Shown piece after piece: positions 33,290-43,814 of a stretch of 64,000 nucleotides of DNA. Source of the stretch: Massospora cicadina. Lineage: Eukaryota; Entomophthoromycota; Entomophthoromycetes; Entomophthorales; Entomophthoraceae. A model generated the notes under the pieces. That model ran no database searches, was not told where the DNA came from, and saw only the letters and a program-made list of their open reading frames with translations. Numbering within the stretch: position 1 is the first letter of the stretch; each line of letters starts with the position of its first letter. Both the position numbers and the translations under genes were made by a program. The DNA is taken from NCBI GenBank assembly GCA_022478985.1, contig JAKSZP010002691.1, positions 124,001-188,000 on the forward strand, in the 5' to 3' direction.

Positions 33290-33700
33290 GATCAAGGCTG
33301 ATGATGGGAATATTGGGCCAGTGGGGCAAATCGCCTTGAAATTTGGCTTCCCCTTAAAGGGAAAACTAACTCGTGACCACTCTTTAAAGTTAAGGACTTA
33401 GTATTGTCTTTCAAGCTGGTTCTGACGTCAAACTTTCGCCACCGCTCTACACCCAAAAATGATGGGGTACAAGATGTTTTTGATAGCTTGGAAGTGGTCA
33501 GACAAATGATATTTGCCAACTTGATAATCCACTAACCCCATAATTTTCAGCGTGGGAATATTTTGGGAAGCCCCTCCCTAACCATACCACCTGGCAAGTA
33601 ACTAAGCTCAAGGTAGTCGGCTAGGTCTTGGTCAATAAAACTCTCAGAGGCTCCAGTATCCACCAAAAAGATAGTGCTGATTTTACCCAAAGGGTATTAA
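33290..33700 (-). pseudogene. GypC protease
   Basis: In the frame near 33690-33640 the active site is intact: IFLVDTGASESFIDQDLADY. It continues LELSYLPGGMVREGLP before a frameshift. A second stretch 33519-33292 carries the C-terminal half, with SKLSKTSCTPSFLGVERW-like sequence. DTGA followed by SFID is the chromovirus-type protease pattern. Confidence 0.75.
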
Positions 33701-34495
33701 AGGGTAACAGTCAATAAAAAATAAACCAGAACAATCTTCTTATTTATATAAGAAAACACCAACACTTTACCACCAAATCTTCTTCAAGGTCTAGCATACC
33801 ACTAGGATATGTTTCTGCATTAAAAAATGGAGAGGGATATTTGGCCACTCTTACTCTTGAGGCCACATATCCACCATATCTTTAGCAACTTCATAAACAA
33901 TTTTATATTGTAATTGTAACATCTTCTTCACCTCCTGGGTTCTATGGATGATGGTTATGGTCAAGTGTGGGTTCTATGGGGTGATCTGATAAACTGAAAT
34001 GGGGTCCATATCTGAGCCATAAGGGAAGTTGTATAGCTTGGTAGTATATATGGAAACGTCATTATAAAACGCGTTTTGGGCCATGAACTACCCTATACCC
34101 ATTTTTGTGAAGGGTTGTATGATGCTATCCAATGCCAACACCACCAGGCCCTTGTCAATGATCCCATCTGCACCATCCAAATGCAGTACAAAAGAAAAAA
34201 ATGATTTATTAGTGTCATACTTATTAAATTCGGTGTAAAAGTTGGGGAATCATGCCTCTCAGATCACAAATCATCCGTATCCTCCAGGCATGGGCAATAA
34301 GGGTAAGTAATTTCCAGTCAGAGGTAGCAAGAATAACGCCGGATGCTCCAACCATTGGCAAAATGCAGAAACAATGGTGAGCCCCACCACGGCTGTGGCC
34401 AACAGCTGGCGCACACTGTTTGCACTTTACAAAATTCCCACATGGAAAATTTTGTGCACATAGAATTGAGTGGTTGGTCGTCTAATGTCAAGAGA
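33701..34495 (-). pseudogene. GypC gag, inner copy, and leader
   Basis: This stretch follows LTR R3 on the minus strand. The leader starts TTAGACGACCAACC, not TGG, so a standard tRNA primer site is not evident. Gag sequence includes VCASCWPQPWWGSPLFLHF near 34390 and LPLTGNYLPLLPMPGGYG-like text near 34300. Its segment 33848-34495 is homologous to 35381-36009. No CCHC knuckle is recognised before the protease. Stops are frequent. Confidence 0.6.
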
Positions 34496-35380
34496 GTATC
34501 TATAACTCTCCAAATCCCAGCATGGTGGTGCATGGAGCACAGGACCAACGCAAAGGAACTAGTCATCAAGGTTAAGATAAAAGTATCCCATCAGAGGGAG
34601 CTGGAGCTAAGGAGACACTGAGCAAGGGTGTTTAGCACGGTAAAAGTAATAATAAATTGAGTAATCAGCAAAACTTGGCTGTTTCCCAAAGGGCAGTTTA
34701 TAACTGATTTTTTATAGGGCTAGAGTGCACGGGTAACCTGGTTTAGAGGGAGCCTGGTAGGCCCAGCGGTGACCATGAGGCTGTAATAATTTTAAAAGAA
34801 ATAAATTTGCTAAAACGTCATGAGACCCCCTTAAAGAGATCCGTGCACAGGTTCTCCCAAGTCAACATATGGAAAAAACATAAAATGACTAGGGGTTTAT
34901 TGAATGGAAGATAATCACCAAGAAACGTTGGTCTTGAGAATACATAATTAAGCCAACTTGTGGAAATCATTGATTGGAGAAAGTGGTACTAAGCCTTGGT
35001 GCATCAATAGGTGCACGCTTCCATCCAACAGGGTAACATACTTTAAAACTGACCTTACTCAAGTAATCAATTAAAGTTTAACCCAACCTGAGATAGCAAT
35101 TTCATAAATAGAACGGGATTCAAACCCCCGTTCACTGATTAACCGTATTAAGCCATCATCATTTAATGCAAAGCTCGTCCAATTTAGCGCAAGAGCCATA
35201 ACAAGGGCTGGGAGTTATGCACCTCACTTGGACTAACCTGGGAATATCTGGTCTGTACCCAGCGTTGGTCCAAAGTGTGATTAAGGTCAGGAAGGTCCTT
35301 CAAACTGAACCTTTGGACCTCCTGCCTTCCAGCTTTTTCCTTGCTTCTGGTGCCCTTAATCACGTCATGTAAACATGACA
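34496..35380 (-). repeat. GypC internal LTR (R3)
   Basis: This 885-bp LTR has the same ends as R2 and R4. On its own strand it starts TGTCATGTTTACATGACG and ends CTCTCTTGACA, followed by leader and gag as a 5' LTR should be. Its upstream side joins the outer gag copy exactly at the equivalent of 33848. This places it as the 5' LTR of a second element inserted in the gag of the first. Confidence 0.87.
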
Positions 35381-36009
35381 CTCTTACTACTGAGGACATA
35401 TATCCAACCATATCTTCATCATTTACATAAACGTTTCTGTATTGAAGAAGTACTCCTTTTCCATCTCCTGGTTCTGCGGATCATGGTAGTGGTCAAGCGC
35501 GGGTTCTCTGGGGTGATTTTGTATACCAAGATAGGTTCTATATCTGAGCCATAAGAGAAGATATATGGCTCGTTTTATATAAAGAAACAGCATTATAAAA
35601 CGCGTTTTGGCTAAACGTTACACCATACTCATTTTGGAGATGGGTTGTGCACCGTTATCCAAGTTTATCACCACCAGGTCCCACATTGATAATCCTGCCT
35701 GCACCTTCCAAATACAAATATGAGAAACATAATTTTATTGTATTCATTTTGTTAATTTTGGTGGAAAGTTGGGTAACCATGACTCTCAGATCACAAAGCG
35801 TCCTTATCCACCAGGTATGATAAGAAGGGTGGGTATTTTCCAGTCAGAGGTAGCAAGAATAACGCCAAGATGCTCCAATATTTGGAAGAATGAGAAAATG
35901 GTGGTGAGCCCCACCATGGCCATGACCAACAGCTGGTGCACCCCATTTGCACTTCGTTTAAGGCACAGAAAAAGTTTGTGCACATAAAATAAAATGGTTG
36001 TTTGTCTAA
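35381..36009 (-). pseudogene. GypC gag, outer truncated copy
   Basis: This 629-bp stretch after LTR R4 is homologous to 33848-34495. It encodes VQMGCTSCWSWPWWGSPPF, SKYWSILALFLLPLTGKYPP and FLSYLVDKDAL. The corresponding inner copy has the same order. It ends abruptly at LTR R3, and the rest of this element's own pol is missing or merged with the inner one. Confidence 0.68.
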
Positions 36010-36900
36010 TGTCTGGAGATTGTCTATAACTCTCCAGTTCCCAGCGTGGTGGTGCATGGTACACAGGCTCAACTCAAGAGAACTAATCGTCAGTATTAAA
36101 GGAAGGATAGCCACGCAGAGGGTGCTTGAGCTAAAGTAACATAGGGCGAGGTGGTTAAAATGGTAGAGATAGATAGAGATCAAACACACAGTAATACTTG
36201 GGTAGGCCACAAAGAGGTATCCATATTTAGCTTTGATCAGGGTATAGTGCTTGGGTACCTCAGTCTGGAGGGAATCAAGGCGTCCCAGTGGTGCCCCTGA
36301 TGCAGTTGTAATTTTAGTGCAAATAAATTGGCTATTGTTACATGAGACCTCCTCAAAGAGGTCCGCACACAGGTTTGACTAAGTTAACATAAAATAAAAT
36401 GTAAACTAAAGAGGCGTTTTTATTAATGGGAAGGCAACCAACGAGAAAGTTTGTATCAAAGAACATATTTAAACAAAAAGGGGGAATCATCTATTGGAGA
36501 AAATGGTGCTAAGCCCAGGTGCACCAATAAGCGCACGCTTCCATCTGACAGGGTAAATACTTTGAAATTGTCTGAACTCAAGTAATTAATTGAGGTTGAG
36601 GTTGACCCAAGTTGGAAATTTTGTAAACTGTATGGGTTCCAAACCCCTGTTCACTGAGTAACCAAATTTAGACGTTGTCATTTAGATTGTAACTTATCCG
36701 TTTTAACGCCAAAGCTGTAACAAGGGGCTGGTTGTTGTGCATCTCACCTGGACCAACCTGGGCATATCTGGCCTGTACCCAGCATTGGTCCAAGATGTGC
36801 TTTATGTCAGAAAAATCCTACAACTTGACCTTTTGGTCCTCATGACACCCAGCCTTGTCTTGGCTGTTGGTGCCCCCAATGAAGTCATGTGAACATGACA
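36010..36900 (-). repeat. GypC outer 5' LTR (R4)
   Basis: This 891-bp LTR has the same ends as R2 and R3. It is flanked outside by ACAAT, which matches ACTAT beyond R2 at four of five positions. R4 and R2 therefore bound the original insertion. Confidence 0.87.
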
Positions 36901-37009
36901 ACAATAGTCTTATCATGGTATGATATTATTTCATACCCTGGATTTTGAACTTACCCCCAGCCTTGATAAATATGCATGTCAAAACTAAATACTGGTCAGA
37001 TACTGGAAC
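36901..37009. other. Spacer between GypC and LINE-1
   Basis: These 109 bases have no coding signal. Bases 36996-37007 (TCAGATACTGGA) are the left copy of the LINE-1 target duplication. The sequence joins 43421 onward in the pre-insertion state. Confidence 0.6.
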
Positions 37010-37099
37010 TTTTTTTAGTACTAGATGGTCCCAACCCGAGGGGGGATTCATCGATGTTTATTGGATTACGCCTGGGCTCCTAAGAGCCTGAGGCGAGGG

Positions 37100-40000
37100 A
37101 AGGGAGGGAGGAGGCATCGAGAAAGGGAGGGGGTTTGTGCGCCAGAGCCGTGCTGCAGTGACAACTGAGCGGGGGAGGGTTGGCGACATAGTGCAGACCT
37201 TCAGGGCCATCTCAAAGTGTACCTGAAAGTGGGTGATCATGTGTGGAAGGGTCCACACCTGCTGGTCAAAGGCAGCACGAAGGAAGGAGTTATGGATGGT
37301 CCAGATGGCTGTGGCATAGTCGAGGACACGGAGGGGTCAGTGGCAACCAGGCAATGTCTGCTCAAACATGAGGTCTTGCACAGGGTGTCCAGACCAGGGC
37401 TGAGCATGGAGGAGCGCGCGGGCCTTTGGCCAAAATGCGATGACACCTGGACAGGTGAAAAAACGATGGAGGTGGGAGTCAATAGGCTCCACACAGCGTG
37501 GGCAGCTTCGGTGCTGGAAGGTAGGGCCAGTCCGGTCCCCTGTCCTGTATGAACAGTGGAGCACCCTCCATAAGGTGTTGGACACCTTTGCTGACAGGAT
37601 GGGGTGATAGACGTCCTTCCACAATTCCTTAAGTTCAAATCTCACGGAGGGAGGGAGGAGCTCAAGGAGTCTTGGGCGGATGGGAGGACGATCTGGGGGT
37701 TAAGGCGAGTTGTGACAACTTGTCCATTGTGCACAATTGCATGGCGACGGGGGCTGAGGCCAGGGCCTTCCCTTCTGTATGGGAAGGCATGGTGGATCCG
37801 CGCGCCTACTCGTTTCAGGGCAAGGAGAGCCTGGTTTCAGTAGGGGGATGAGGATGGTTTTAGGCGATGGCCTGGGTGGTTTGTGAGCCACTCCCCTAAT
37901 GATGTCAGAGATGCTCTAGGAAGGCCCAGGGCTGCTGACACTGACTGGCGGAGGGCGGCGCCCATTGGGGCATGGGGGTCGCGTCCCAGCAGACAATCGG
38001 CCATAGGAACTTCAGGAAGATTGTGGTGGCGTGGGATCGCGTGTCCAGAAGCCCTAAGCCCCCTTCATTGCAGGGTCGGGAAATGGTTGAGAGGGCCATT
38101 GGTGGATGGTTTGATCCCCAGATCCAACAGCGGAGGAGTACATTGAGCCGCGTATAAAAGGCACCTGTGAATGGGCAGACGTGCGCTAGGAACCAGACTT
38201 TGGAGAGGAGGAACACATTGGCCATCAGAGCTCGACCCTGGGGGTGATGTGCCGCCAGTTCCAGCTGGCAATCCTGGAGTTAACTGCTGCGAGGAGCAAG
38301 TCCTCATTGTCTTTTAGCGCAACTCCTTGTTGGTTGGTGAGAACGCCCAGGTGACGGAAGGTACCGCACTCAGGTTCAATACCAAATGGTGGGGGGAAGG
38401 TGGGGGAGCCGACCTGTACAACTGTTGTCTTGGAGGTGTTGACCATGGCTTGGCGCCTTGGTGTACCTCTCAATGGTCACAGCAGCGAGGGCAACATCCC
38501 CAGGGCAGCCAAATGCAATGGCAGTGTCATCTGCAAATGCCATGGTGCGTGTGGGGGCTTTACCTGGGACCAGAATCCCTGTTAGCTTGTCCTGTAAGGA
38601 GGCCAAGAGGGGGTCAAGGGTGATGTTAAAAAGGATAGGGCTCAGGGGGTCCCCTTGCCGGAGACCTTGTCCAACTGGTACTGCCACTGTAAAACCCATT
38701 GGCGCAAGGACTCTGGTGTGGAGCTGGTCATAGAGCGCTGATATCCAGCGCCTAGCTGCGGGTGGGAGATGGAAGCGGGCCAGGGAAGCATCAATATATT
38801 TCCAGGCTACCCGATCATATGCTTTCTCCATATCCAGGAGAGCCACAAAGCCATTCACCTTACGAGAGTTAGCAGTCAAAGTCACGTGAAGGTCGTTATA
38901 GTTGTCCCATAACGACCTCCCCGGAATAAAACCGTGCTGGGATGGGGAGAGGCGAGGTGACACCCATTTGGTGATGCGGTTGGCCAGAAGCTTCGTGAAG
39001 AGCTTGTGGTCTGTGTTGATCAACGCTATAGGGCGCCAGTTCGCCAGGTTCTCACGGTCTGACTTCTTGTGAATGAGGGTCGTGATTGAGCCTCTGGAGT
39101 CGGGGAGGACCTCGCCATTCACCAAGAGTGCAGCGAAGCGGTCGCGGAGGGTTCTGGCTATCACTGCAGGTTCCAGAAGGTACACCTCGAAGGGTATTCC
39201 ATCTGGGCCTGGGGGCTTTAAGCCGTGGGGATTTCAGAAGGGTTTCCATCACCTCCTGGATGGAAATAGGCGCCAGTAGAGCCTCATCAGCCCGTGGGTC
39301 AATGGGCGGCTCTGGAGCCCGCCACAGGAAGTCTTGGATGTCCGATGGGTCCACCTGGGTGGCATGGAAGAGGCTGGAGTAGAAGCGGTGTAGTTCCTGC
39401 GTAATTTCCTCCTTATCTGAAGTGGTTGTAGTGCCAATTTTCAGTGCAGTAATATCCTTCGCTGTTGACCGGGCTTTCTGTTTCTGAAAGAAGAAGCGGG
39501 TGGGGCGTTCCCATTGAGCATAGTAACGAGATGTTGTAAAGTTTGCTGCCCGTTCTTCCTGCAGTGTGAGCTCCAAGCGGAGTGCTTCCTGCGCCGCTTC
39601 CCAGTCTTCCAACCATCTGGGAGAGGGCGAAGGCTGGCAGTTTCGCTCCAGATGTCTGATTCTGGCTTCCGCCCTTTTGACTCTGGCGCGAACTGCAGTC
39701 ATCTGGGCTTTGGCACAGTTGTAAGCAACGCGGGTAATGCCCTCCTTGGTCACCGCCCATCTAGCCTTGTGGTCAAGAAGGTGGGGTGGGGGGGAGGTGA
39801 GAGTCTCCCGGATGGTCATAGACAGCTTCTCCTTAGTGAAGGGGTTGTTGAGAAGAGCTGGGGCAACCCTAGGCCAGAACCTACGCGAGGGTCTAAGTGT
39901 GGTGGTGAGGACAACGGTGAGTGACCTGTGATCACTCAGATGGTTGTCACGAGAGATGGGAGAGGAGACGCGGCCAATTAGCAGGGGGCCAATCAGTGCC

Positions 40001-40606
40001 ATATCTATGCGTGACGCTGACTGGAAAGCTCCTCCATCATACTGGATCCTAGTCATGCAACCTAGGCCAGACGCGGAGGGTGGAAGCGCATCTATAAAGC
40101 CACTCAGGCGAAGGAAACCTGGAGGAGACTTGACCCAGGGCGTTCCTTTGCTGCAGGGGGTAAGAGTCACGGACGCGACTTATGGTTGTGTTGAAATCTC
40201 CTAAGAGGACTGTATTCCGTGGGAGATTGAGTTGGACGAGCTCTTCCAAGAGCCGATTTTGCTCCTGACCTGCATTAGGCAGGTAGATGCTTGCAGCGAA
40301 GAAGGAGAAGTCAGGAGTGGTGAGTTTGGCCAGTATGAGGCGGCCACCTAGATATTGTGAAAAAGAATGGGTTTTAACCCGAGGATTCAAAACAATAAGG
40401 GCGGCATGGTTTGTCCAGAAGGAGTTGCCTCCAAACTGTTCATTCCATGCAGATTGTTCGTGGGGGAGGATATGGGGCTCCTGGACGGCAGCGATGTCAA
40501 TTTGTGCTGATCTGAAGTTTTGGAGGAGGCGGGCTCTCCGCTTAAAGTCCCGCAACCCATTTGCGTTGATGGATTGCAGGGCCAGGGTGCTGCCATGGGG
40601 ACTCAT
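37100..40606 (-). pseudogene. LINE-1 ORF2: APE endonuclease, RT, CCHC
   Basis: Translation starts at ATG 40606. Endonuclease motifs are INANGL, VQEPHIL, GGRLILAKL, LLGDFNT, SRIDMALI and SDHRSL (40600-39900). A linker with coiled-coil character follows. RT motifs are NWRPIALINTDHKLF, QHGFIPGRSLWDNY, LLDMEKAYDRVAWKY, GQGLRQGDPLSPILFN and the catalytic FADD at 38537-38526. The C-terminal knuckle at 37504-37451 has spacing C-2-C-8-H-4-C. Frameshifts lie near 40170, 39200, 38460 and 38230, with others towards 37650. The protein would nick the target and prime reverse transcription there. Confidence 0.92.
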
Positions 40607-43319
40607 AGCTGTTCCCCTCCATGTCCTGGGGGGTTGCCAGTGCTTAAACCTGCTGCTGTGAGGCGGCTAGTTTTGAGTCCTTCAGCTTGACTATTAGCTG
40701 CAATCCGTGAGGAGCGTCGAGGGTTCTGAGGGGAAGGAGAGGGTGGGGGGGCGGAGGACCCAGTAAGCCAGCCTAGGATGCTGCCCCCGCTCCGTTGCAG
40801 GGGAAGGACCTGAGGGTGCTCAATAGTGACCTCCGCGGTGTCCCCATTTGATGAGTCTGAGTCCATATTCACATCCTCCAACACTGCAAAGGATCCGCGC
40901 GAAATGGACTGTGGGGTTGGGGTAGGACTCTTTGAGGTGGCACTTCTACCGCAGGCTGCGGGTTGCCAGTCCATGCTGGTGGAGGTTGGTGGGGGTGCCG
41001 CGGAGCCCTGAGTGGGGGTGGCTGACGAGGGGCACCCTGTGGGAGATGCCTTGCGCTTGGTGAGAGAGGGAGTTGACTCTGGGAGATTGGAGGGGGTGCC
41101 CACTGGAAGGGGGGCATGAGCGCGAAGGTATCCCATACCAATAGTGGGGTTAGCTGTTTCAACTGCTAGGCGTAAGGCCTCAGGGGACAGGTCTTGAACG
41201 GGAACCCATTGTGTGGGTTGTGGAATTGCTGCTGCGGCCACGTGGGATCGTTTTTGGCCTGGTTTAGCCCCTGGGTGGTGGCTAAGAGGGCTTGTTTTCG
41301 AGCTGTGCAGCCACTATACAAGTGTCCAAGGGCGTTACACCATAAACACCGGGGGCGCGCCTGATCAGGGTCGACAAAAAAGATCTTAGGGCATGCCCCA
41401 ACTACCGCCACACGAGGAATAACCTCAATGTTGCGGGATACAGTGGGGGAGGGGATGAACGACGCCCTAGCAGTGCGAGCTCTTTGAGTGGGAGCATAGT
41501 AAGAGGGGACGCTAAAGTCCACTGAAAGAACAGACCCAAACTCTATTAAACCACGATGGAGAGCCAGTTTAAGAGACTCAGGATCAACAGTCGTTGGTGG
41601 GTTGGAAAAAGTAACCCATGAAATTTTCTCCAGGTGAGAGCGTGTGCGGGAGATGCAAAGAGATCCACGTGGAATAATGACCTGGAGGGTGGCAGCATGG
41701 TCAGCAAGGGCAGCTTCAGTGAAGCCCACATCGATGTAGTGTCCCTCCACTGATTCATGGATGGTGGTGTTAATTGGGAATGTCTCCGCAATCGCTGCAA
41801 AGTATGAGAAGTAATCCTCTGTATAGAATTCAACAGGGTTATGCCCATAATAAAGGCGAATTTGCGTGGGAGAGGGTTGAGCGAGGTAGAGCTTTTTGCG
41901 CTCTAGTTTCAGCCCATTTCTTCTTAACATCAGCAATAAATGCCACTTCACGGGGATCAGCTTTGGGTAGCGTTGGTGCCAGAGGTTTTTGCCACGCCCC
42001 AGTGGCTCCTTTGGTACGTTTGTGTTTGCTTTGGGCTGCAATCGCAGGTTGAGTGTGAGCTGGTGGTTTGAACAAGTTTGTGGAGTTCCCTTGTTGCTGG
42101 AATGTTACAGCAGTTGCTGGCGTCATATTAAATTTAGGGTAGGATTGTTGGGCCTCGCTAAATTAGGGAGGCCCATCCAGATTGGAATTAACTACAGCCA
42201 ATTGGGAGGAGGGCGATGTTTCATCACCATCCCAATCTATTTGGGTAAATTCAGCCCGAGTATTTGCTGTGATTTCATGGGAAAAACTCACTGGCTGATT
42301 GGTGAATTAGTCATTTTCAGCATATGGAGATAAAGTGCCAACTTGAGAAGTGCCGATTAAGGGGTTTAAATGAGACGGGTGAGATTGGAACTGGTGTGAA
42401 GTTCCAAAATCCAAACCATTTGAATCCCCATTGGGAAAAGTAGATTGTCCCAATTTGGTGCTTAGTGAACCAGAATGTGCAGCTAATCCAACCTTACATC
42501 CGAGGGTTTGGGGGTCAGGTGATTGTTGGGCTTCGCTAAATTGGGGAGGCCCATCCAGATTGGAATTAACTCCAGCCAATTGGGAGGAGGGCGATTTTCA
42601 TCACCATCCCAATCTATTTGGGTAAATTCAGCCCGAGTATTTGCTGTGATTTCGTGGGCAAAACTCACTGGCTGATTGGTGAATTGGTCGTTTTCAGCAT
42701 ATGGAGATAAAGTGCCGACTTGAGAAGTGCCGATCATGGGGTTTAAATGGGACGGGTGAGATTGGAACTGGTGTGAAGTTCCAAAATCCGAACCATTTGA
42801 ATCCTCATTGGGAAGAGTAGATTGTCCCAATTTGGTGCTTAGTGAACCAGAATGTGCGGCTAATCCAACCTTACATCTGAGGGTTTGGGGGCCAGGTAGC
42901 TGGGTATCGCCCCTCATGGAGGGAGCCAGAAACACGGCGTCAGCAATTATAGATGGGGCTGAATTAGCTGACACAATGGGGGAGGTGAATGCCTGGATGG
43001 GCTGAGTTGCATTCAACTGAGCAGGTGCCATTAAAACAGTGTGGGTGATGGCCTCCTTGGTTGGAGGGGGCCCAGCGGGTTGGTGGGAGGCAGCGCACAC
43101 AGAGCTGTTAGGCGTGCAGGTTGCAGAAGTGCGATCAGGTGAACTGGCGCTAGTTGAAGTAGCTCCAGGCTGGGGGGTGGTGCCTGCTTTCATGGCTGCT
43201 GCTTGAGAGCGGGTGATTCTGGTTGACCCTGAGGTGGGTAACCGAGGGTTGCTTCATTTGGGGGTGGTGCTGTCTCGTTTAGCATAGCCTGCGGGTTCTT
43301 TTGCGGGGTTTCCCGCCAT
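40603..43319 (-). pseudogene. LINE-1 ORF1: RNA-binding CCHC protein
   Basis: ATG at 43319 begins MAGNPAKEPAGYAKRDSTTP. A TGA follows 21 codons later, then the same frame continues past ATG 43193. The N-terminal third is Ser/Thr/Pro-rich and contains a 126-residue direct duplication. The middle part includes HYIDVGFTEAALADHAATL and KISWVTFSNPPTTVDPESL, possibly RRM-like. The knuckle at 41348-41307 reads CLWC, four residues, H, four residues, C. The C-terminal part is Pro/Ser-rich with GSFAVLEDVNMDSDSS. Frameshifts lie near 42590, 41890 and 41230, with an in-frame stop near 42307. The stop TGA overlaps the ORF2 ATG. Confidence 0.85.
42143..42897 (-). repeat. 378-bp tandem duplication in LINE-1 ORF1
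   Basis: Copy 1 is 42143-42520 and copy 2 is 42521-42897, highly similar over their whole length. The 378-bp unit equals 126 codons, so the duplication kept the frame. Copy 2 is one base shorter (GGGCGATTTTCATC against GGGCGATGTTTCATC near 42590), which breaks the frame now. Confidence 0.92.
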
Positions 43320-43407
43320 ATTTGCTAATAGTTTTCGTAAATCTCTTTAGTGGAGCTAAATTTCAGGCTGAATTGATTTTTGAAAAGTGATGCTTAGCAG
43401 AAAGAGA

Positions 43408-43814
43408 TCAGATACTGGACCTTCCTCATAAAAATAGAATGGGTTCACCATGGGAATAGCCTCTTTTATTGAAAAAAGTTCATTGAAATTGGTTCAGTAG
43501 TTTTGGTGTAATGTGTAAACAAAAATGAGAAAATATATAAGTCAAATTATAAACATCCTCCTTTTTGAAGTTGATTAAAATAACTTAGAGAATAAAGGGC
43601 TATTCTTGGCTGTTTAGCCTTACTTTTCTGAAATTTCACCAGCTTAAACCTTTAAACAATGTGATATTTCTGAAGTTTACTTGTTTAAAAAGTTCTTCTA
43701 TAAGCTTAAAATGAAGTTATTAAAATATATTATCATATATTGCATAATTTTAATTAGTAATATTATGCAGTATTATAATACACTATTATCATACATTATT
43801 AATTTATATATTTA
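43408..43814. other. AT-rich unassigned flank
   Basis: Bases 43408-43419 are the right LINE-1 target duplication. No coding is visible. Near 43472 there is TTCATTGAAATTGGTTCAG followed by TAGTTTTGG, a phrase that resembles a repeat tail I recall from invertebrate genomes. From 43720 the sequence is mostly A and T, including ATTGCATAATTTTAATTAG, which recurs at 55379. Confidence 0.4.

Larger units (their letters stand above)
23572..36900 (-). mobile_element. GypC: chromovirus-like composite with three LTRs
   Basis: Read on the minus strand the order is LTR R4, the first part of gag, LTR R3, gag, protease, RT, RNase H, integrase (with GypA-2 inserted), pol C-terminus and LTR R2. The outer LTRs R4 and R2 are flanked by ACAAT (36901-36905) and ACTAT (23567-23571), a 5-bp duplication with one change. 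R3 is followed by its own leader and gag. The composite looks like an element nested in a sister copy and then collapsed by recombination. The pol sequence has the intact motifs DTGA and YMDD. Confidence 0.82.
37010..43407 (-). mobile_element. LINE-1: full-length L1-like LINE
   Basis: This 6398-bp non-LTR element is flanked by TCAGATACTGGA at 36996-37007 and 43408-43419. On its strand it has an 88-bp leader, ORF1, ORF2 overlapping by four bases, a 3' UTR with AATAAA (plus-strand 37057-37062) and a 7-base poly-A at the target junction. ORF1 has a CCHC knuckle. ORF2 has an APE-type endonuclease, RT with FADD and a C-terminal CCHC. These fit the L1 superfamily. ORF1 has four or five lesions and ORF2 at least four, so it is inactive, but it is better preserved than other elements here. 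Confidence 0.93.

Noticed and set aside
34476..34495. Possible self-priming site after the GypC 5' LTR (TTAGACGACCA), as in some chromoviruses.
   Set aside because: A complementary stretch in the LTR is seen over only seven bases (CGTCTAA) and in one of the four LTR copies, so it is no better than chance.
38327..40661. Many plus-strand open stretches opposite LINE-1 ORF2, some over 120 codons.
   Set aside because: They are shadows of the GC-rich minus-strand ORF2, whose endonuclease and RT motifs are clear. No plus-strand domain is visible.
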